From NCBI RefSeq assembly GCF_003122215.1, contig NZ_QEYD01000001.1, positions 248,001 to 312,000 on the forward strand: a DNA stretch of 64,000 nucleotides. Reading direction: 5' to 3'. Shown here one piece after another: positions 62,220 through 64,000 of this stretch. A program made the translations under genes and the position numbers. The first letter of the stretch is position 1; each line of letters begins with the position of its first letter. Below the pieces are notes generated by a model. It had not been told where the DNA came from. It ran no database searches and saw nothing but the letters and a program-made list of their open reading frames with translations. Source of the DNA: Pararhodobacter marinus (GTDB lineage Bacteria > Pseudomonadota > Alphaproteobacteria > Rhodobacterales > Rhodobacteraceae).

Positions 62220-63221
62220 ATGACCGCCGATCAGAAGACCCGCAGAATCATCCCTCCCGAGAGCTCGGCGCTGCCGCTGGACCCCGGTCTCTGGGCGGAT
62301 CCCCGGTCGCTGCACCGCGCCCTTCGCCGCGCGGGACACGAGGATCTGAGCGAGGCGCGGCTGCTCGAAGGGCATGTGAACGCGCATCGGCTTGTCTGCA
62401 GCCTGGGCAGCGACGCGCAACGCCGCAGGACCGAGTCCGAGATGCGCGCGGGCGTGTTGTTCGGGGTCTGGGGCGCCGACAGCGCGACCAAGGTCGCATG
62501 GGACGGGCGCGTCCTGTCCGGTGCCAAGCAATTCGCGTCGGGTCTCGGGCGGGTGGGCAAGGCCATCGTTCCCGCGATTGGCCCTGACGCGCAGCAACTC
62601 GTCATCGTGGATGCGTCCGATCCGGGGCGTCACCGCAGCGCCGACTGGAACATGACCGGCATGCAGGCCAGCCTTTCGGGCGGGTTTCTCTGCGACGGGC
62701 TGACCGGCGAAACGCTGGGCGCGCCGGGCACCTATCAGCGCGAACCCGGTTTTCTGGGCGGCACATGGCGGATCGCGTCGGTCACGCTGGGCGGCATTGC
62801 CGGGCTTCTCGACCGCGCCGCCCTGGCGCTGGGGCGGCGCGGATATCTGGACGCCGAGGCGCAGGCGCTGCGCCTGGGGCCCCTGGCCATCCGCGCGCTG
62901 GCGGCAGAGGACGCGATCCTCAGGGCCGGCGTGATCGCCGAGGGCGCGGCGGGACAGAAGGACCCCGAGGCCGCCGCCACCAGATCGGTAGCGATGCGCC
63001 TGCTGACCGAAGAACTGGCGCAGGAAGCCATCGCCGGGGTCGAGCGTTCCGTGGGATTGTCGCTCTTTCGGGTCGACGACCCGGTCGGGACCCATGCCCG
63101 CGATCTGGCTTGCTATATCCGGCAGGCCGCACGGGACGCGATGATGCTGCGCGTCGCACGTTCCCTGCTGACCGGGGGCACAGGACAGGGCGCGGGGCTG
63201 GAGGCGTGGTTCGATGCGTGA
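62220..63221 (+). CDS. acyl-CoA dehydrogenase-like protein (short)
   Basis: The 333-residue protein resembles acyl-CoA dehydrogenases in its middle and C-terminal region: VLFGVWGADSATKVAWDGRVLSGAKQFASG near residues 79-108 matches the beta domain, and the C-terminal helices end around residue 320. The N-terminal helical domain is shortened, and the usual catalytic Glu cannot be placed with certainty. It overlaps the PIG-L gene by 8 bases. Its partner genes suggest modification of an acyl group on a sugar- or lipid-like product, which is inference. Confidence 0.7.
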   Translation: MTADQKTRRIIPPESSALPLDPGLWADPRSLHRALRRAGHEDLSEARLLEGHVNAHRLVCSLGSDAQRRRTESEMRAGVLFGVWGADSATKVAWDGRVLSGAKQFASGLGRVGKAIVPAIGPDAQQLVIVDASDPGRHRSADWNMTGMQASLSGGFLCDGLTGETLGAPGTYQREPGFLGGTWRIASVTLGGIAGLLDRAALALGRRGYLDAEAQALRLGPLAIRALAAEDAILRAGVIAEGAAGQKDPEAAATRSVAMRLLTEELAQEAIAGVERSVGLSLFRVDDPVGTHARDLACYIRQAARDAMMLRVARSLLTGGTGQGAGLEAWFDA

Positions 63222-63933
63222 CCCGTCATCCATGGCCATGACCACCAGCTTCGATGCCCTGACGCACGGCGCGCCTTTGGTCGTGCTGGCCCCGCATCCC
63301 GACGACGAATCGCTGGGCTGCGGAGCGCTGCTGGCGCAGGCCTTCGCGGCGGGAACGGGCGCGCTGGTCGTGTGCCTGACGGATGGCAGCGCTTCGCATA
63401 AAGGGTCTCGCCGCTATCCGCCCTCGCGCCTTGCCGCGCTGCGACGGCGCGAGCTTGAGGAGGCTGTCCTCCGGCTGGGCGGAACGCCGCGCGACATCCT
63501 GTGGCTGGGGCTCGAGGACGCGCGAACCGCCGGCAATCCGAGGATCCCGGCGGTGATCCGCCTGTTGTGCCGGACCTGCCAGCGGCTTGGCGCGGGCTCC
63601 CTTTTTGCCACGCTCGAAACCGATCCGCATACGGATCACAAGACCGCCGCCGCCATCGCCGAGGCGGTCGCCGCGCGGGTGGGCCTGAGACATTTCGGCT
63701 ACCCGATCTGGACCCGCTGGCAGCGCCCGGATTTCCGTGCGGACCTGACGGGCTGGACCGAACACCGGCTTCCGCCGGGCCCCCACGCGGCCCGCAAGCG
63801 CGCCGCGATTGCCGCGCATCGCAGCCAGCTCGAACCGCTGATCGACGATGCGGCCGTGTCCTTCCGGCTTGACCCCGGTTTTGTCGAGGATCTCTCGACC
63901 GGGCCCGAGCTTTTCTTCGAGAGGTCCAGATGA
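63214..63933 (+). CDS. PIG-L family N-deacetylase
   Basis: The 239-residue protein has the zinc motif APHPDDESLGCG near residue 26 and the second histidine segment DPHTDHKTAAAIAEAV near residue 136. This is the LmbE/PIG-L fold, which removes acetyl groups from N-acetylglucosamine-type substrates. Its start overlaps the upstream gene and its stop overlaps the next start (ATGA), so the three are co-translated. The sugar substrate here is unknown. Confidence 0.9.
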   Translation: MRDPSSMAMTTSFDALTHGAPLVVLAPHPDDESLGCGALLAQAFAAGTGALVVCLTDGSASHKGSRRYPPSRLAALRRRELEEAVLRLGGTPRDILWLGLEDARTAGNPRIPAVIRLLCRTCQRLGAGSLFATLETDPHTDHKTAAAIAEAVAARVGLRHFGYPIWTRWQRPDFRADLTGWTEHRLPPGPHAARKRAAIAAHRSQLEPLIDDAAVSFRLDPGFVEDLSTGPELFFERSR

Positions 63934-64000
63934 CAACCCGGGTCAGCATCGAGCATCTCGAGCGTCTTTATCGCGACACCGACGATCCGTGGAACTTCCG
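63930..64000 (+). CDS. SAM-dependent methyltransferase, NodS-like (partial)
   Basis: Only the first 23 codons are in the window: MTTRVSIEHLERLYRDTDD followed by PWNF. The motif LYRDTDDPWNF is typical of the N-terminus of NodS-like methyltransferases (N-methylation of amino sugars in Nod factors). The rest lies beyond the right edge. The position directly after a deacetylase suits methylation of the freed amine. Confidence 0.65.
   Translation, partial: MTTRVSIEHLERLYRDTDDPWNF

Overview
The window is a GC-rich, gene-dense chromosomal segment of an alphaproteobacterium, most probably of the family Rhodobacteraceae. The evidence is gene content: an RpoE/ChrR pair whose zinc-ligand spacing matches the Rhodobacter type, a CcrM GANTC methyltransferase, an EcfG-type sigma factor with matching promoters, and short intergenic repeats of a kind common in this family. 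No phage, transposase, integrase, CRISPR array or rRNA was seen. One tRNA (Leu, anticodon CAG) is present. About 64 protein genes fill the window, many joined by ATGA stop/start overlaps.

Region by region. 0-5 kb: end of an NAD-binding protein gene, ZapE, mercaptopyruvate sulfurtransferase, an acetyltransferase and an aromatic aminotransferase. 4.8-10 kb: the singlet-oxygen sigma factor RpoE and its anti-sigma factor ChrR, facing a tightly coupled four-gene operon (flavin oxidoreductase, DUF1365, DUF3833, SDR); both sides carry a matching RpoE-like promoter. 10-21 kb: a PcaF-like thiolase, tRNA-Leu, a complex I NDUFA9-like protein, UppP, and a glutamate synthase operon with two small genes between gltD and gltB. 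21-28 kb: a leftward Liv-type ABC transporter operon with an acyl-CoA ligase inside it. 28-32.5 kb: a transglutaminase-like protein coupled to a divergent CoaBC paralogue, a membrane-anchored winged-helix regulator, and secreted small proteins. 32.5-46.7 kb: RNase HII, CcrM with a GANTC cluster in its promoter region, a GntR regulator, an OmpA-like lipoprotein, Ada, a reductive-dehalogenase-like protein, MFS, Nth, RidA, a PfkB kinase, HtpX, a CoA transferase, a DsbA-like protein, a DUF721 protein and MutY. 46.7-50 kb: AlkB, CorA and an EamA transporter.

50-64 kb looks like a general-stress island. It holds a large catalase (KatE type), a PRC-barrel protein, an EcfG-like sigma factor, a small NepR-like ORF, a CheB/CheR/PAS/HWE kinase, a response regulator, OtsB and OtsA for trehalose, an MFS protein, and the start of an acyl-CoA dehydrogenase/PIG-L/methyltransferase operon. 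Six exact GGAAC-N17-GTT motifs lie in its intergenic regions. They tie catalase, PRC-barrel, trehalose, MFS and the uncharacterised operon to one candidate regulon.

The most interesting candidates for undescribed biology are: the stress-linked acyl-CoA dehydrogenase/PIG-L/methyltransferase operon; the transglutaminase plus altered CoaBC pair; a stand-alone cytosolic reductive-dehalogenase-like protein that keeps the catalytic Tyr/Lys spacing; and the NepR-like ORF with a perfect RpoE-like promoter. All functions are read from sequence patterns and remembered family features; no database search was run.
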